NCBI GenBank assembly: GCA_036924855.1
Contig: JBAGRP010000001.1
Location: forward strand, 6,312,001 to 6,376,000
DNA length: 64,000 nt
Source of the DNA: Nitrobacteraceae bacterium AZCC 2146
GTDB taxonomy: Bacteria; Pseudomonadota; Alphaproteobacteria; Rhizobiales; Xanthobacteraceae
Direction: 5' to 3'
Part shown: in pieces, positions 63,047 to 64,000 of the stretch
Layout of the letters: the number at the start of each line of letters is the position of its first letter
Position numbering within the stretch: position 1 is the first letter of the stretch
Notes under the pieces: model-generated
The model's database searches: none
Told to the model about the DNA's origin: nothing
The model's input: the letters and a program-made list of their open reading frames with translations, nothing else
Made by a program: the position numbers and the translations under genes

Positions 63047-63380
63047 ACGACAACCTTAACAGTTCAATTAGCGGAGCAGCCAATAGGTATGAACAAGCCT
63101 CGAGCTTAACCCCGCTCAAAACTCTAAGAGTATTGAATGATTTGCCGGGATCCCGATCGGCGCCGATTTAGCTATTTCAACCGACAAATCAGAATGCTGC
63201 ATCAAATCCGAATAGGGTCCAGCTTCGGGGCTTATTCACAATCCATCTTAGCCAAGACGACGCGAAACCGTCCCGGAAATCGAGACACCACCTCAAGATG
63301 ATACGATAGGGGTAATGAATAGTTTAGCCCTCAAAAGAATTCAATTCCGGAGAAGTCGCTCCGGTTACGCAGGATGTCCG
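63047..63380. other. Intergenic region with an IS21-end-like sequence
   Basis: No gene is supported in these 330 bases. At about 63149-63168 the sequence GATCCCGATCGGCGCCGATT resembles the ends of the IS21 element and of the short derivative at 43275, but no partner end was found nearby. Confidence 0.4.
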
Positions 63381-63665
63381 TTATTCATTGAGGGTTTCGT
63401 TAGTTTGGCGCATGCTCCCACTAATTCGACCTAGTTTTTCGTTTTCTAGCATCGCGCGGACTGCAAGCGACGACAGCTTCACAATCAGCTCTCTCAGCTC
63501 CCTGTTCTTGCTCCGCAGAGACAGTAGTTCATCGGACTCGCGATCATTAACCTGTGACCTATGGGGAATCGGTAATGAGCTCGACATTTTCATTCTCCGC
63601 CCTCGCGCAAAATTGCCATACCTACCGCACCTCTTAATTAACTCGACTGCTCTCCTATGCGACAC
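63381..63665 (-). CDS. Small coiled-coil protein of unknown function
   Basis: The 94-residue frame has a basic N-terminus and a helical, probably coiled-coil, region (S-K-N-R-E-L-R-E-L-I-V-K-L-S-S-L). Its start is uncertain: ATG 63665 overlaps the end of the EAL gene, and ATG 63593 or 63587 in M-K-M-S-S-S would give about 70 residues. Position between an EAL gene and a GGDEF gene suggests a link to cyclic-di-GMP signalling, which is inference. Confidence 0.5.
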   Translation of the reverse strand: MSHRRAVELIKRCGRYGNFARGRRMKMSSSLPIPHRSQVNDRESDELLSLRSKNRELRELIVKLSSLAVRAMLENEKLGRISGSMRQTNETLNE

Positions 63666-64000
63666 ATGAATCCTGTACGGGGTACAAATCGAATAAATTG
63701 AGTAGCCGGTCCAACGTCATCGGACGTCCCAGGAAGTAGCCTTGCACTATTTCAACGCCTAACTCCTGCATCACCCTAAGTTCGGAATCCGTCTCCACGC
63801 CCTCCGCTACGATCTGACAATTGGTATCGCGCGCAAATCCGACCATTGCAGATACGAGCGCTCGCCGTGCAGGATCAACATCAATGTGTCTGATCAAACA
63901 CATGTCCAATTTGATAACGTCGGGTGCGAGATGAAGGATGTGTCGAAGGCTGGCATAACCCGCACCAGCATCATCTATAGCCAAACGGACACCAGTGCTC
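63655..64000 (-). CDS. EAL-domain phosphodiesterase, C-terminal part (partial at edge)
   Basis: The gene enters from beyond the right window edge. The visible about 110 residues are the end of an EAL domain: A-I-D-D-A-G-A-G-Y-A-S-L (catalytic Asp-Asp), D-V-I-K-L-D, I-V-A-E-G-V-E-T-D-S-E-L and V-Q-G-Y-F-L-G-R-P. EAL proteins hydrolyse cyclic-di-GMP. Key residues of this half are intact. The N-terminal E-A-L motif lies outside the window. Confidence 0.9.
   Translation of the reverse strand, partial: STGVRLAIDDAGAGYASLRHILHLAPDVIKLDMCLIRHIDVDPARRALVSAMVGFARDTNCQIVAEGVETDSELRVMQELGVEIVQGYFLGRPMTLDRLLNLFDLYPVQDSCVA

Noticed and set aside
63149..63168. Single IS21-end-like sequence
   Set aside because: Only one end is visible and no transposase or opposite end follows; kept as a note rather than as an element.
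1..64000. CRISPR arrays, tRNA or rRNA genes
   Set aside because: No regularly spaced repeats and no cloverleaf or rRNA-like sequence were noticed by eye; a dedicated scan was not possible.

Overview
The window looks like a piece of a Bradyrhizobium-type alphaproteobacterial chromosome (Nitrobacteraceae). The evidence is the high G+C content, Tat-type secreted enzymes, many Bug/TTT and AAHS-type catabolic genes, dense IS3/IS21/IS110/IS1182/IS630 elements, and short dispersed repeats of a kind common in that group. This assignment is inference from gene content; no rRNA or marker gene is present. No tRNA, rRNA or CRISPR array was seen.

Layout. 0-10.4 kb: a P460-like cytochrome, an exported FMN hydroxy-acid dehydrogenase carrying a CxxCH motif, a LysM protein, an efflux operon (truncated HlyD, double ABC-2 permease, HlyD) and a Tat-exported alpha/beta hydrolase. 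10.9-15.7 kb: a coupled, Cys/His-rich operon (DUF2946 protein, TonB receptor, Asp-box propeller, thioredoxin-like protein) that is probably metal related. 16-23.3 kb: nested mobile DNA, namely an IS21, an IS3 abutting its right end, then an IS110 whose transposase gene is split by a serine-recombinase element. 23.9-37.5 kb: a redox and electrophile-detoxification region with D-2-hydroxyacid dehydrogenase, hydrolases, a cupin dioxygenase-like protein, GST, two AhpD-like proteins, a haloalkane-dehalogenase-like enzyme, patatin, peroxiredoxin, Old Yellow Enzyme, a DUF417 protein and LysR and AraC regulators. 38-43.8 kb: IS1182, a large winged-helix/NTPase/TPR regulator and an IS630 remnant.

44.2-47.7 kb is an A/T-richer block with three genes of unknown function. 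Two of them are neighbours with canonical HEPN motifs (R-N/D-x3-H), and the third is membrane anchored. This is the best candidate for an undescribed (defence-like) system. 48.8-56 kb: an aromatic-catabolism locus with an AAHS transporter diverging from an IclR regulator, followed by an FAD hydroxylase, a ThDP enzyme and a Bug-type binding protein. Two near-identical palindromes mark likely IclR operators. 56.2-59 kb: a frameshifted paralogue of the winged-helix/NTPase/TPR regulator. 59.1-61.7 kb: an IS3 broken by an IS110 with 15-bp inverted repeats. 61.8-64 kb: a damaged GGDEF cyclase gene and the end of an EAL phosphodiesterase.

Decay is a strong theme. GlxA-type, IclR, HWE-kinase, NTF2-like, ABC-binding-protein and FAD-monooxygenase fragments are all recognisable. 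Several of the breakpoints coincide with two families of short dispersed repeats.
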